From Pseudooceanicola spongiae (GTDB taxonomy: Bacteria; Pseudomonadota; Alphaproteobacteria; Rhodobacterales; Rhodobacteraceae): 64,000 nucleotides of DNA. Positions within the stretch are counted from its first letter, which is position 1. Every line of letters begins with the position of its first letter. Shown piece by piece: positions 9,166-17,322 of this stretch. Under the pieces are notes generated by a model, which worked only from the letters and a program-made list of their open reading frames with translations, had not been told where the DNA came from and searched no databases. The stretch is taken from contig NZ_CP045201.1 in NCBI RefSeq assembly GCF_014899185.1, positions 542,501-606,500 on the forward strand, given 5' to 3'. A program made the translations under genes and the position numbers.

Positions 9166-10392
9166 TCAGACGGTGTCTTCGTCCTTGGGGCGCATGACCA
9201 GCCAGATCAGCGCGCCACCCGCCAGAACCAGCAGTGGCACCATCGCCAGATTGACCGCCGACCAGCCCGCCTCAGGGCTGGAGCCGGCGCAGTTCATCAG
9301 ACCGCCTGACGCGAGCGAGCCTATGGTCACGCCGCCGAAGACGATCAGGTCGTTCAGGCCCTGCATGCGGCCCCGCTCAGACGGCTCATGCGCACCGGAC
9401 AGCATCGTCGTGGCGCCGATGAAGCCGAAGTTCCAGCCGATGCCGAGCAGGATCAGCGTGCCGAAGAAATTCTCCAGCTGCACCCCCTGAAGCGCGACAA
9501 CCCCGGCGCTGCCGAGGATCAGCAGGCCCAGCCCCATGATCTTGTGCACGCCGAAACGCGCGATCAGGTGGCCGGTGAAAAAGCTCGGGACATACATCGC
9601 CAGAACGTGGCTGGTGACGACGTCCGCCGCATTGCCCTTGTCAAAGCCACACCCGACGACCGCCAGCGGGGCCGAGGTCATCACCAGGTTCATCAGCATA
9701 TAGCTGACGGTGGCGACGATGACGGCGACGGCGATGCGCGGGGTGGTGATCAGCTCACGCCGGGTGCGGCCCTTTGGGGCGTCATGGGCCGGGGCGACCG
9801 GCTTGGGGATGTCGAGGAACAGGAACAGGAACGAGCCCGCGACGTTCAGCGTGATCATCGTCAGGTAGGTGCCAAGGAAGGGGATCACCATGGCGTCCGC
9901 TGTGACCTTGACCAGCTGCGGCCCGATCACCGCCGCCGCCAGCCCCCCGGCCATGACGTAGGAAATCGCCTTGGGCCGGAAGGCATCCGACGCCGTGTCC
10001 GTGGCGGCAAAGCGGTAGAACCCCTGCGCCGACATGTAGACGCCTGTCAGCAAAGAGCCGAGCAGGAAGATCGGGAAGGACGCGAGGTACAGCCCCGTCG
10101 CGCCGACGATTGCCCCGATGGTGCCGAAGAACGCGCCGGTGAAGAACCCGGTGCGGCGGCCATATTTCTGCATGATCCCCGACACCGGCGTCGCCGCCAG
10201 CATGGAGCCGAGCACCACCAGCGAAATCGGCAGCGTGGCGAGGCAGGGGGTCGGCGCAAGGCTCTGCCCGGCGAGGCCGCCGATGGTGAAAAGCATCGGC
10301 ATCTGCGCGCCGAGAATGGCCTGGGCCATGACCAGCACGCGGACGTTGCGGCGGGCTCGGCTGTCGTCGGGGAGGGGGGCTGTATGTGTCAT
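9166..10392 (-). CDS. MFS transporter
   Basis: A 408-residue integral membrane protein with about twelve hydrophobic segments and the MFS arrangement: GIMQKYGRRTGFFTG between segments 2 and 3 (the conserved loop with Arg-Arg-Thr-Gly), a central cytoplasmic loop rich in charged residues (about 195-215, PKGRTRREL), and a related second half with GHLIARFGVHKIMG. It resembles uncharacterised bacterial MFS exporters; the substrate cannot be read from sequence. The ATG at 10392 was chosen over a TTG 36 bases upstream, but the ribosome site (CGGA) is weak for either. It lies next to the cobalamin genes on the same strand, but no functional link is shown. Confidence 0.82.
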   Translation of the reverse strand: MTHTAPLPDDSRARRNVRVLVMAQAILGAQMPMLFTIGGLAGQSLAPTPCLATLPISLVVLGSMLAATPVSGIMQKYGRRTGFFTGAFFGTIGAIVGATGLYLASFPIFLLGSLLTGVYMSAQGFYRFAATDTASDAFRPKAISYVMAGGLAAAVIGPQLVKVTADAMVIPFLGTYLTMITLNVAGSFLFLFLDIPKPVAPAHDAPKGRTRRELITTPRIAVAVIVATVSYMLMNLVMTSAPLAVVGCGFDKGNAADVVTSHVLAMYVPSFFTGHLIARFGVHKIMGLGLLILGSAGVVALQGVQLENFFGTLILLGIGWNFGFIGATTMLSGAHEPSERGRMQGLNDLIVFGGVTIGSLASGGLMNCAGSSPEAGWSAVNLAMVPLLVLAGGALIWLVMRPKDEDTV

Positions 10393-10490
10393 GGCGAAAT
10401 CCGTAGCGACTGCGCAGGGTTCCGGCAATAGGATGTTTGTGCAAAGATTTTGCCTGTGGCGCGGCGGTGTCTGACCCGTATAGGCGCGGG

Positions 10491-11780
10491 CTATCTCCGC
10501 TCGATCAGATGCGCGAAGCTGCCGCTGACCCTGCCGTGACGCAAGCCCATGGGTGGCAGGTGTGTGCCTTCGGCGTCGCGGGCGGTAAACAGCGCCTCGC
10601 CCTCGGCGCGCAGGGTCGTGGCATAGTGGAACTCATGCCCGGCCCAATCGCCCGTCATTGGGCCGGCACCTGCGGACAGACGACGATAGCCGAGGTGCAG
10701 TTTGCGCTGCTGAAAGCTGGTCTCAAGCCGCAGCAGGCCTGCCATGGCGTGGCGGGTGCCTTCGGCATCGGTCAGGCCATCGCCCAGCACCATGTAGCCC
10801 CCGCATTCGCCGTACACCGGCGCGGTTTCGGCGTGACGGCGCAGGCTGGTCAGAAAGCGTGCATTGGCGGCGATTCGCCCTGCGTGCAGCTCCGGATATC
10901 CGCCCGGCAGAAAGACCAGATCGCAGGCTGGCACCGGATCATCCGCGAGCGCAGAGAAGAACGTGACAGTCGCGCCCGCTGCACGCCAGCCGGTCAGCAT
11001 ATGCGGATAGGCAAAGGCAAAGGCCTGGTCCTGCGCCACGGCGATATGCTGGGCGGGGGGCGGTGTCTGGGGCGGGAGTGCGGGCTCTGCGAGCGGATTG
11101 GCGAGCGCCAGTGTGGTGGCGAGATCAAAGGGCTGATCGCCCGGCGCTCCCTCTGCCAGCGCATCAGCGGCGTTCTCCAGAAAGTGCTCCAGCTCTGCGG
11201 TCTCAGCCGCCTGTACCAACCCGAGATGGCGCGAGGGCAGCGCCAGATCGGTGCGGCGGGGCAGGGTCCCGAGGACGGGCAGACCGAGGGGGGCCAGCGC
11301 CGCGCGCAGCATCCTTGCGTGGCGGGGAGAGCCGACGCGGTTCAGGATGACCCCAGCGACCCGCACGCGTGGATCAAAGCCCGCAAAGCCCGCGACCAGC
11401 GGCGCGACGCTTTGTGCCATGCGCCCGGCGTCGACAATCAGGATCACCGGCAGATCCAGCTGGCGCGCCAGATCCGCCACTGCGCCGCGCCCCTCGGGCG
11501 GGGCACCGTCGAACAGACCCATGGCGCCCTCGATCAGCAGCAGCTCGGCCGGGGCTGAGGTGGCAAGCGTGGCGATGCGTTCGGGCGACATAGCCCAGGC
11601 ATCAAGGTTGAGACAGGGCTGGTGACAGGCCGCCTCGTGAAACTTCGGGTCGATATAGTCGGGGCCGGATTTCGCGCCGCGCACCTGGACTCCGTTCCGC
11701 GCGAGCATCCGGAGCAGGGCCAGCGTCACGGTCGTCTTGCCCGCACCTGAGGAGGGCGCGGCGAGGATCAGCCCCTTCAC
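10491..11780 (-). CDS. cobB: Cobyrinate/hydrogenobyrinate a,c-diamide synthase
   Basis: A 429-residue two-domain amidotransferase that uses glutamine and ATP to amidate the a and c side chains of (hydrogeno)byrinic acid in cobalamin synthesis. The N-terminal half starts with a P-loop (APSSGAGKTT) and SGPDYIDP; the C-terminal half is a class I glutamine amidotransferase with FLPGGYPELHA and the nucleophile Cys in YGECGGYMVLG, plus GHEFHYA. It begins at GTG 11780, inside the GTGA overlap with the stop of the SUMT gene, so the two are translationally coupled; a longer frame upstream is only the SUMT gene read out of frame. Whether it acts before cobalt insertion (CobB) or after (CbiA) cannot be settled here; alphaproteobacterial context favours CobB. 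Confidence 0.9.
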   Translation of the reverse strand: MKGLILAAPSSGAGKTTVTLALLRMLARNGVQVRGAKSGPDYIDPKFHEAACHQPCLNLDAWAMSPERIATLATSAPAELLLIEGAMGLFDGAPPEGRGAVADLARQLDLPVILIVDAGRMAQSVAPLVAGFAGFDPRVRVAGVILNRVGSPRHARMLRAALAPLGLPVLGTLPRRTDLALPSRHLGLVQAAETAELEHFLENAADALAEGAPGDQPFDLATTLALANPLAEPALPPQTPPPAQHIAVAQDQAFAFAYPHMLTGWRAAGATVTFFSALADDPVPACDLVFLPGGYPELHAGRIAANARFLTSLRRHAETAPVYGECGGYMVLGDGLTDAEGTRHAMAGLLRLETSFQQRKLHLGYRRLSAGAGPMTGDWAGHEFHYATTLRAEGEALFTARDAEGTHLPPMGLRHGRVSGSFAHLIERR

Positions 11781-12652
11781 GAGACCTCGGCCGGGCGGCC
11801 CCGTCCCAGCGGGTCCAGATCGCGTGGGCTCTCGCCTGCGGCCAGCGCCTGCCAGTCCAGCACCTGACGCATCAGGACAGAGCGACCGATGCACAGGATG
11901 GCGGGCGGCTTCATGTCCGAGGCGTCGATGTCGTCTGCCAGACGGCTCAGTGTCGTCTCAAGCACCTGCTGCTCTGGCGTGGTGGCGTTGCAGACCACGG
12001 CGGCGGGCTCATCCGCGGGGCGTCCGGCCTCCATCAGTGCGTCGGCGATGCGGCGGGCGTGCTTCATGCCCATGTAGATCACGAGGACCTGCGCGCCTTC
12101 GGCAATCGCGCGCCAGTTCAGCGAACCCGGAGCCTCGCCCGACTGATCATGGCCGGTGACAAAGGTGACGGACTGGTTGACGTCACGGTGGGTGACCGGG
12201 ATGCCCGCATAGGCGAGGCCGCCGATGCCCGCTGAAATGCCGGGGATGATGCGCACATTGACGCCGTGCTGAATCAGGGTCTGCGCCTCTTCCCCGCCGC
12301 GGCCAAAGACGAAGGGATCGCCGCCCTTCAGCCGCAGCACCCGCTTGCCCGCGCGGGCCAGATCGACGAGATGCAGAGAGATGTCGCTTTGCCGGGCCGA
12401 GGGTTTGCCGCCGCGCTTGCCGGCATAGATATGCTCAGCCTGCGGTGCCCATTCCAGGATCGCGCTTTGTACCAGTGCGTCATAGACCACCACATCTGCC
12501 TGGCGCAGTGCGTTCAGGGCATGAAGCGTCAGCAACCCAGGATCCCCGGGGCCTGCGCCACAGAGCCAGACCCAGCCAGGTTGGAGGGCTGGCCAGGAGC
12601 TGCCGGGCAGCGACGGGGGCAAGGAAGGTGCAGGGGGCGTTGAGTCGGTCAT
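11777..12652 (-). CDS. cobA: Uroporphyrinogen-III C-methyltransferase (SUMT)
   Basis: A 291-residue S-adenosylmethionine-dependent methyltransferase that methylates uroporphyrinogen III at C2 and C7 to precorrin-2, the branch into cobalamin and siroheme. Seen: VWLCGAGPGDPGLLTLHAL, LKGGDPFVFGRGGEEA, IPGISAGIGGLAYAGIP, THRDVNQSVTFVTGHD and VIYMGM. The N-terminal Pro-rich 25 residues are unusual for the family. The start at 12652 has no good ribosome site; a TATACT box ends only five bases before the ATG, so the mRNA may be nearly leaderless. The stop overlaps the GTG of cobB. No CysG-type dehydrogenase domain is fused, so this is a stand-alone SUMT. Confidence 0.93.
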   Translation of the reverse strand: MTDSTPPAPSLPPSLPGSSWPALQPGWVWLCGAGPGDPGLLTLHALNALRQADVVVYDALVQSAILEWAPQAEHIYAGKRGGKPSARQSDISLHLVDLARAGKRVLRLKGGDPFVFGRGGEEAQTLIQHGVNVRIIPGISAGIGGLAYAGIPVTHRDVNQSVTFVTGHDQSGEAPGSLNWRAIAEGAQVLVIYMGMKHARRIADALMEAGRPADEPAAVVCNATTPEQQVLETTLSRLADDIDASDMKPPAILCIGRSVLMRQVLDWQALAAGESPRDLDPLGRGRPAEVS

Positions 12653-12847
12653 GCGCGAGTATAGGCCGCTCTGCCTGCGCCGCGAAAGAGCGGGTCGCAA
12701 AAAGGACGGCGATTTCAGGTGGCTGCGCGGCGGGGTGGATTTCCGTCTGCACCGGTGCGGCGGGCCGGAAAAGTGTTTGCGCCGCGCGAAGCTTGGAGGG
12801 CCAGATTCCCGTGGCATCCCGCGATGGCCCGCCTATGATCGCGCGTG

Positions 12848-13888
12848 ATGAGCCGTAAACCCGACAGAGAGTTGCGCCGTGGCTGGACCACAGGCGCCTG
12901 CGCCACCGCTGCCCTCAAGGCCGCGTTGCAGGCGCTGTGGGGTGGCGAGACGCCGCTGCGCGTCACGATCACCCTGCCGCGCGGCGAGGTGCCGGAATTC
13001 GCGGTTGAGGCCCTTGAGGTTGGCGAGGGCTGGGCGCAGGCCGCGATCATCAAGGATGCGGGCGATGATCCGGACGTGACCCATGGCGCGCACATTGCGG
13101 TGCGGGTCACTCCGGGCGGCGCGGGCATTCGATTTCGTGCGGGCGAGGGGGTCGGCATGGTGACGCGCCCCGGCCTGCCGATTGCGCCCGGTGAGCCAGC
13201 GATCAACCCGGTGCCGCGCCAGATGATGGAGGAGGTCCTGCGCGATATGGCCGCCGCGCATGACCGCGCACTGGACGCGGAAATCACGGTCTCGGTGGCG
13301 GATGGCGCAGCGCTGGCCCTGAAGACTTGGAACCCCCGGCTGGGGATTGAGGGCGGCCTGTCGATCCTCGGCACCACCGGGATCGTGCGACCGTTTTCCT
13401 GCGCGGCCTGGATCGCCTCGATCCACCGGGGCATTGATGTGGCGCGGGCCGGAGCGCTTGCCCGTGTCGCGGGCTGCACCGGGGCGACCTCGGAACGGGT
13501 GGTGCAGGGGCTCTACGGCCTGCCGGATCACGCGATGCTGGACATGGGGGATTTCGCGGGGGGAATGCTGAAGTACATCGCCGCCCATCCGGTGCCGCAT
13601 GTGACGGTTGGCGGCGGGATCGGCAAGCTGACGAAACTGGCGCAGGGGGCGGGGGATTTGCACTCTGGCCGCTCTCAGGTGGATTTCGAGGCGCTGGCCA
13701 CCACGTTCGAGGCACCGGAACTGCGCCAGATGCGCACGGCGCTGGAAGTGCTGGAGCATCTGGGGCCGCGCTTTGGTGCCTGGGTCGCGGAAAAATCCCT
13801 AGACGAAGTGCGCAGGCGGTTGCCGCCCGAGGTCGGGGCCGATGTCGTGGTCATTGATCGCAAGGGCAGCGTGGTGGGACGGGCATGA
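12848..13888 (+). CDS. cbiD: Cobalt-precorrin-5B (C1)-methyltransferase CbiD
   Basis: A 346-residue CbiD family protein. Family marks: LRRGWTTGACATAALKAAL at the N-terminus, NPRLGIEGGLSILGTTGI and RPFSCAAWIASI, then GNLA/GGGIGKLTKLAQG-type glycine-rich stretches. CbiD methylates C1 of the corrin ring during ring contraction; it belongs to the oxygen-independent pathway but can stand in for CobF in bacteria that otherwise use the aerobic route. The ATG at 12848 directly follows an in-frame GTG; neither has a strong ribosome site. The gene is divergent from cobA and overlaps cobK by four bases (ATGA). Further cobalamin genes are not in the window. Confidence 0.92.
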   Translation: MSRKPDRELRRGWTTGACATAALKAALQALWGGETPLRVTITLPRGEVPEFAVEALEVGEGWAQAAIIKDAGDDPDVTHGAHIAVRVTPGGAGIRFRAGEGVGMVTRPGLPIAPGEPAINPVPRQMMEEVLRDMAAAHDRALDAEITVSVADGAALALKTWNPRLGIEGGLSILGTTGIVRPFSCAAWIASIHRGIDVARAGALARVAGCTGATSERVVQGLYGLPDHAMLDMGDFAGGMLKYIAAHPVPHVTVGGGIGKLTKLAQGAGDLHSGRSQVDFEALATTFEAPELRQMRTALEVLEHLGPRFGAWVAEKSLDEVRRRLPPEVGADVVVIDRKGSVVGRA

Positions 13889-14616
13889 CCTTGTTGCTGC
13901 TGGGCGGAACCGGCGAGGCGCGCCGCCTGGGTGGCAAGCTCGCCGAAGCGGGCAGGCCCGCCATCGTCTCGCTTGCGGGGGCGGTGCGTTGCACCACCCC
14001 TCAGCCCCTTGCGAGCCGCATCGGCGGGTTCGGGGGCGAGGCTGGATTTCGGGACTATCTGGCGGAGGCCCGGATCACAGCGATCCTTGATGCCACGCAC
14101 CCCTTTGCGGCCCGCATCACAGCGCGCACGGCCCGCGTCTGCGCCGATCTCGGGCTGCCCTACGCGTTGTTGAGGCGCCCGGGCTGGCAGGCGCAGCCGG
14201 GCGACAAATGGACATTTCTGGCGCAGGAAAATGCCGTCGCCCAGCACATCCAACCCGGTGCCCATGCCTTTCTGGCGACGGGGCGGCAAAGCCTGACGGG
14301 CTATGCCAACATGCTCGGTCGGCGGATGACCCTGCGGGTGATTGACCCGCCCGAGCTGCCCTTTCCATATCCCGTAGGACAGTTCCTCGTTGGGCGCCCG
14401 CCGTTTTCCCAGGCCGAAGAAGAGGCTCTGTTTCGCGCGCTGCGCATCGACTGGCTGGTCACGAAAAATGCAGGAGGCGCGGCCTCGCGCAGCAAACTGG
14501 ACGCGGCGCGTGCGCTTGGCCTGCCCGTGTTGCTGATCGCCCGCCCGGATGCGCCCGAGGGCGTGACGCTGCTGCGCTCCGTCGCTGCGGCATGGGACTG
14601 GGTCTGCGCGCTATGA
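13885..14616 (+). CDS. cobK: Precorrin-6A reductase (CobK/CbiJ family)
   Basis: A 243-residue protein of the CobK/CbiJ family, which reduces the macrocycle of (cobalt-)precorrin-6A with NADPH. Seen: an N-terminal LLLLGGTGEARRL nucleotide loop, LDATHPFAARIT, the LLRRPGW segment, FLATGRQSL and VTKNAGGAASRSKLDAA, all typical of the family; the length is normal (about 240-260). The start codon lies in the ATGA overlap with cbiD and its stop overlaps alkA the same way, so it belongs to a tightly coupled run. Whether the substrate carries cobalt depends on which pathway the genome uses. Confidence 0.92.
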   Translation: MTLLLLGGTGEARRLGGKLAEAGRPAIVSLAGAVRCTTPQPLASRIGGFGGEAGFRDYLAEARITAILDATHPFAARITARTARVCADLGLPYALLRRPGWQAQPGDKWTFLAQENAVAQHIQPGAHAFLATGRQSLTGYANMLGRRMTLRVIDPPELPFPYPVGQFLVGRPPFSQAEEEALFRALRIDWLVTKNAGGAASRSKLDAARALGLPVLLIARPDAPEGVTLLRSVAAAWDWVCAL

Positions 14617-15236
14617 TCCTGCTCGAGAGTGAGGCCGTGCTGGCGCAGGGGGTTGCATGGCTGGCCGACCACGACGCGGGCATGGCGCAGATTGCGGCCT
14701 CGCTGCCCTTGCCGCCGCTGCGTCGCAAGCCGCAGGGCTTTGCCAGCCTGCTGAACGCCATCACCGGGCAACAGGTGTCAACCGCGTCTGCCGCCGCGAT
14801 CTGGGGGCGTATCGAAGCCGCGGGCCTGATCACACCCGAGGCCGTGCTGCTGGCGGGGGAGGACGGGCTGCGCGCGGTCGGCCTCAGCCGCCCGAAAATC
14901 CGCTATGCACTCGCCATCGCAGCCTCGGGGCTGGACTTCGCCTCCCTTGCGGACCTTCCCGACGAGGAGGTGATAGCCCGTCTCGTTGCCCTTCCCGGTA
15001 TCGGGCGGTGGAGCGCCGAAATCTATGCCACCACGGCCCTCGGGCGCCCCGACATCCTGCCTGCGGGCGATCTGGCCTTGCAGGAGGCCGCCCGCCTGCT
15101 TTACCGCTTGGACGCGCGGCCAAAGGAGTTGGCCTTTCGCGCCATGGGGCAGGCCTGGTCACCCTGGCGCGGGGTTGCGGCACGACTGCTGTGGTCCTTT
15201 TACCGGGCCGAGACAAACAAAGAGGGACTTGCATGA
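14613..15236 (+). CDS. DNA-3-methyladenine glycosylase II (AlkA-type HhH-GPD)
   Basis: A 207-residue base excision repair glycosylase of the helix-hairpin-helix GPD superfamily, removing alkylated bases such as 3-methyladenine. Seen: LLNAITGQQVSTASAAAIW (N-terminal helices), the HhH LVALPGIGRWSAEIYAT near residues 126-142, and GDLALQEAARLLY, whose Asp is the catalytic residue by family knowledge. It is shorter than E. coli AlkA and lacks its N-terminal beta domain, like many alphaproteobacterial forms. The start at 14613 is the ATGA overlap with cobK; its stop overlaps the next gene by 3 bases. Its placement in a cobalamin gene run is odd for function. Confidence 0.88.
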   Translation: MILLESEAVLAQGVAWLADHDAGMAQIAASLPLPPLRRKPQGFASLLNAITGQQVSTASAAAIWGRIEAAGLITPEAVLLAGEDGLRAVGLSRPKIRYALAIAASGLDFASLADLPDEEVIARLVALPGIGRWSAEIYATTALGRPDILPAGDLALQEAARLLYRLDARPKELAFRAMGQAWSPWRGVAARLLWSFYRAETNKEGLA

Positions 15237-15898
15237 CACGGGTATTGAACGCCGAAAGAAAACTACCGGTTTCGGGAGAGACCCGCTCCATCGTGGTGTT
15301 CCTGCACGGCTATGGTGCCAATGGCGCCGACCTGCTGGGGCTGGCCGATCCGATGGGGGAACACCTGCCTGATACGCTGTTCGTGGCGCCTGACGCGCCC
15401 GAAACTGTGCCGAGTTCGCCGATGGGCTTTCAGTGGTTTCCCATCCCCTGGCTCGACGGCTCCTCTGAGGAAGAGGCCGAGCGTGGCATGGCGGCGGCGG
15501 TTCAGGACCTTGACGCGTTTCTCGATGCGCTGATGGTGGACGAAGATGTCATGCCCGAACAGGTGGCGCTTGTCGGCTTCTCGCAGGGCTCGATGATGGC
15601 GCTGCATGTCGCACCGCGCCGCGAAGACGCCGTCTCGGGCGTGGTGTCGTTCTCGGGGCGTCTGCTGCGTCCGGAAACGCTCGCGGATGAGCTGACGGTG
15701 CGGATGCCGATCCTGCTGGTGCATGGCGACGAGGATGACGTTGTGTCACCCCAGAGCCTGCCGCAGGCCGCCGAGGCGCTGCAGGAGGCGGGCTTCAAGG
15801 AAGTCTTCGCCCATATTGAAAAAGGCACGGCGCATGGCATCGCCCCTGACGGTTTGTCAGTGGCACTGGCCTTTCTGCGCGACAAATGCGGCTTCTGA
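15233..15898 (+). CDS. Carboxylesterase/phospholipase family serine hydrolase
   Basis: A 221-residue alpha/beta hydrolase of the carboxylesterase/acyl-protein thioesterase group. Seen: the oxyanion segment FLHGYGANG (residues 24-32), the nucleophile in GFSQGSMM (Ser117), the acidic residue in HGDEDDVV (about Asp168) and the His in GTAHGI (His201), so a complete triad. It has no signal peptide, so it is cytosolic. Substrates of the family are short-chain acyl esters or lysophospholipids; the true one is unknown. The ATG at 15233 overlaps the stop of the glycosylase gene and has an AGAGGGA ribosome site. It is the last gene of the coupled cbiD-cobK-alkA run. Confidence 0.87.
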   Translation: MTRVLNAERKLPVSGETRSIVVFLHGYGANGADLLGLADPMGEHLPDTLFVAPDAPETVPSSPMGFQWFPIPWLDGSSEEEAERGMAAAVQDLDAFLDALMVDEDVMPEQVALVGFSQGSMMALHVAPRREDAVSGVVSFSGRLLRPETLADELTVRMPILLVHGDEDDVVSPQSLPQAAEALQEAGFKEVFAHIEKGTAHGIAPDGLSVALAFLRDKCGF

Positions 15899-15910
15899 AA
15901 ACGATCTGAT

Positions 15911-15936
15911 CCGGGCGCCTGCGATCAGGCGTCCGG
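15911..15936. terminator. Stem-loop between convergent genes
   Basis: An 11-base imperfect inverted repeat (CCGGGCGCCTG / CAGGCGTCCGG, loop CGAT) covering the stop of the VOC gene. There is no clear T run on either strand, so it is only a possible bidirectional end. Confidence 0.4.
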
Positions 15937-16365
15937 AAACCACAGGCGGGGCTCGGCAAATTCGATCGAATTGCCCGCAGGGTCGCGCAGATAGATCGAG
16001 CGTGCGCCGCCGGGCCAGTGGAAATCCGCTTCGATCTGCTGTCCCGCAGCGCTCAGCCGTTCGACCCAATAGGTCAGCTCGGCAGCGGTCGCGGCAAAGC
16101 ACATATGCCCCTCGCCCCGTGCCCCATGTGCGGGGACCGGCAGGGCGGGATTTGCCCCTCCCTCAACGGTGCGGGCGGGATTGAAGATCAGCAGCACCGT
16201 ATCGCCAAGGCGATAAAAGACGTGGCGATCCTCCGATCTGGTGATCTTTTCCAGACCAAGCACGCCGCCATAAAACGCTTCGGCCGCATCGAGGTCGGAA
16301 GCGTAGAGCGCGAATTCAAGCAAAGCAGCGGGGGGCGGGCCGACAGGCGGATCTATATCAATCAT
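15925..16365 (-). CDS. VOC family protein (glyoxalase/bleomycin resistance fold)
   Basis: A 146-residue vicinal-oxygen-chelate protein. The two beta-alpha-beta modules are visible: LEFALYASDLDAAEAFYGGVLGL at the start and HMCFAATAAELTYWVERL in the middle, ending with SIYLRDPAGNSIEFAEPRLW. Metal ligand candidates are the His of GHMCF and the Glu of SIEFAEP. Family members act as glyoxalases, dioxygenases or binding proteins for resistance; the substrate is not readable. The ATG at 16365 has only a weak ribosome site. It is convergent with the esterase gene and divergent from the HNH gene. Confidence 0.85.
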   Translation of the reverse strand: MIDIDPPVGPPPAALLEFALYASDLDAAEAFYGGVLGLEKITRSEDRHVFYRLGDTVLLIFNPARTVEGGANPALPVPAHGARGEGHMCFAATAAELTYWVERLSAAGQQIEADFHWPGGARSIYLRDPAGNSIEFAEPRLWFPDA

Positions 16366-16533
16366 GGCACGACGATATCCCGGCGGCGTCCGGTGTCAAC
16401 GGGCCGATGCGCGAGCCCGCAGTGTATCGCAGCGCAAAGGCCCGGCCCGCGAGGCGGCTGCAGGTGAAATCCCGGTCTGTTTCGCGATTGTCATTTGGGC
16501 GTTACGCTGCGGGGTTAGGGCTTTGCGGCGTAT

Positions 16534-16576
16534 CTATATATCATGGGGCTTGTCAGGCCCTTAACGCGATATATAG
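16534..16576. promoter_or_regulatory. CTATATATC inverted repeat upstream of the HNH gene
   Basis: Perfect 9-bp inverted repeat (CTATATATC at 16534-16542, GATATATAG at 16568-16576) separated by 25 bases, 75 bases before the HNH start. AT-rich arms in this GC-rich region suggest a promoter with operator half-sites, or a 5' leader hairpin. Confidence 0.45.
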
Positions 16577-16650
16577 TCAAAGTGTTGCTGGGGCGGGGTG
16601 TCCCGCTCTGGTGCCCCACGCGGGCAGACAGGGCGGAAACGGAGTCGCAG

Positions 16651-17235
16651 ATGGACGGAGATTTCAGAACGGAATTCGTGAGAGAGCCAGCGGCGCTGAA
16701 ACAGCACCCGGCGCTAGTGTTGAACGCGGATTACCGGCCCCTGTCATATTACCCATTGTCGTTATGGCCCTGGCAGGAAGCGGTGAAGGCGGCCTGGCTG
16801 AACAGGGTGGATATCGTGGCCGAGTACGACACCTTCGTGCGAAGCCCCAGTACCCGGATACGGATCCCTTCGGTCGTTGTCCTGAAAGATTATGTCAAAC
16901 CTCAAAAGCGCGTGGCCTTCACGCGCTTTAATCTTTTTCTGAGGGATGAATTCGCCTGTCAGTACTGTGGCGCACGGGGCGATCTGACCTTTGATCATGT
17001 GGTGCCCCGCGCCAGTGGCGGGATCACCAGCTGGGAAAATGTCGTGGCGGCCTGTTCCCCCTGCAACCTCAGGAAAGGCAGCAACAGTCTGCGCCGGGCG
17101 GGCATGAACCTGCGCAAGCCGCCGCGCGCGCCGGGCGCTGAAGAGCTGCGCAACATGGGTCGGCGCTTCCCGCCAAACCATCTGCACGAAAGCTGGATGG
17201 ACTACCTGTACTGGGATGCTGAGCTGGAGGCCTGA
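16651..17235 (+). CDS. HNH endonuclease
   Basis: A 194-residue HNH nuclease. The zinc and active site are clear: CQYCG (Cys103, Cys106), the DH pair in LTFDHVVPRASGG (115-116), Asn130 in SWENVVAAC and the second CSPC pair (135, 138), then RKGS. The N-terminal 100 residues hold LVLNADYRPLSYYPLSLWPWQEA, typical of the widespread stand-alone HNH proteins of alphaproteobacteria, whose cellular role (repair or DNA processing) is not settled. The ATG at 16651 has GGAG 6 bases upstream. There is no restriction-methylation partner nearby, so restriction is unlikely. Confidence 0.9.
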   Translation: MDGDFRTEFVREPAALKQHPALVLNADYRPLSYYPLSLWPWQEAVKAAWLNRVDIVAEYDTFVRSPSTRIRIPSVVVLKDYVKPQKRVAFTRFNLFLRDEFACQYCGARGDLTFDHVVPRASGGITSWENVVAACSPCNLRKGSNSLRRAGMNLRKPPRAPGAEELRNMGRRFPPNHLHESWMDYLYWDAELEA

Positions 17236-17275
17236 GCGCCTCCAGAGACCGGCCTGCACCCAAGCCTGAAACGCA

Positions 17276-17302
17276 AAAGCCCCGGCAAATCGCCGGGGCT
17301 TT
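17276..17302. terminator. Bidirectional terminator between HNH and bactofilin genes
   Basis: An 11-bp perfect stem (AAAGCCCCGGC / GCCGGGGCTTT, loop AAATC) with T runs on both strands, between two convergent genes. Confidence 0.85.
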
Positions 17303-17322
17303 GTCATGTCAGAGTCGCGGCC

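Noticed and set aside
12653-12847. Cobalamin riboswitch in the divergent cob promoter region
   Set aside because: None of the conserved B12-box sequence or the expected length of structured RNA could be found in these 195 bases.
16651-17235. HNH gene as part of a restriction-modification or phage-defence locus
   Set aside because: There is no methyltransferase, recognition subunit or mobile-element sign nearby; neighbours are housekeeping genes.
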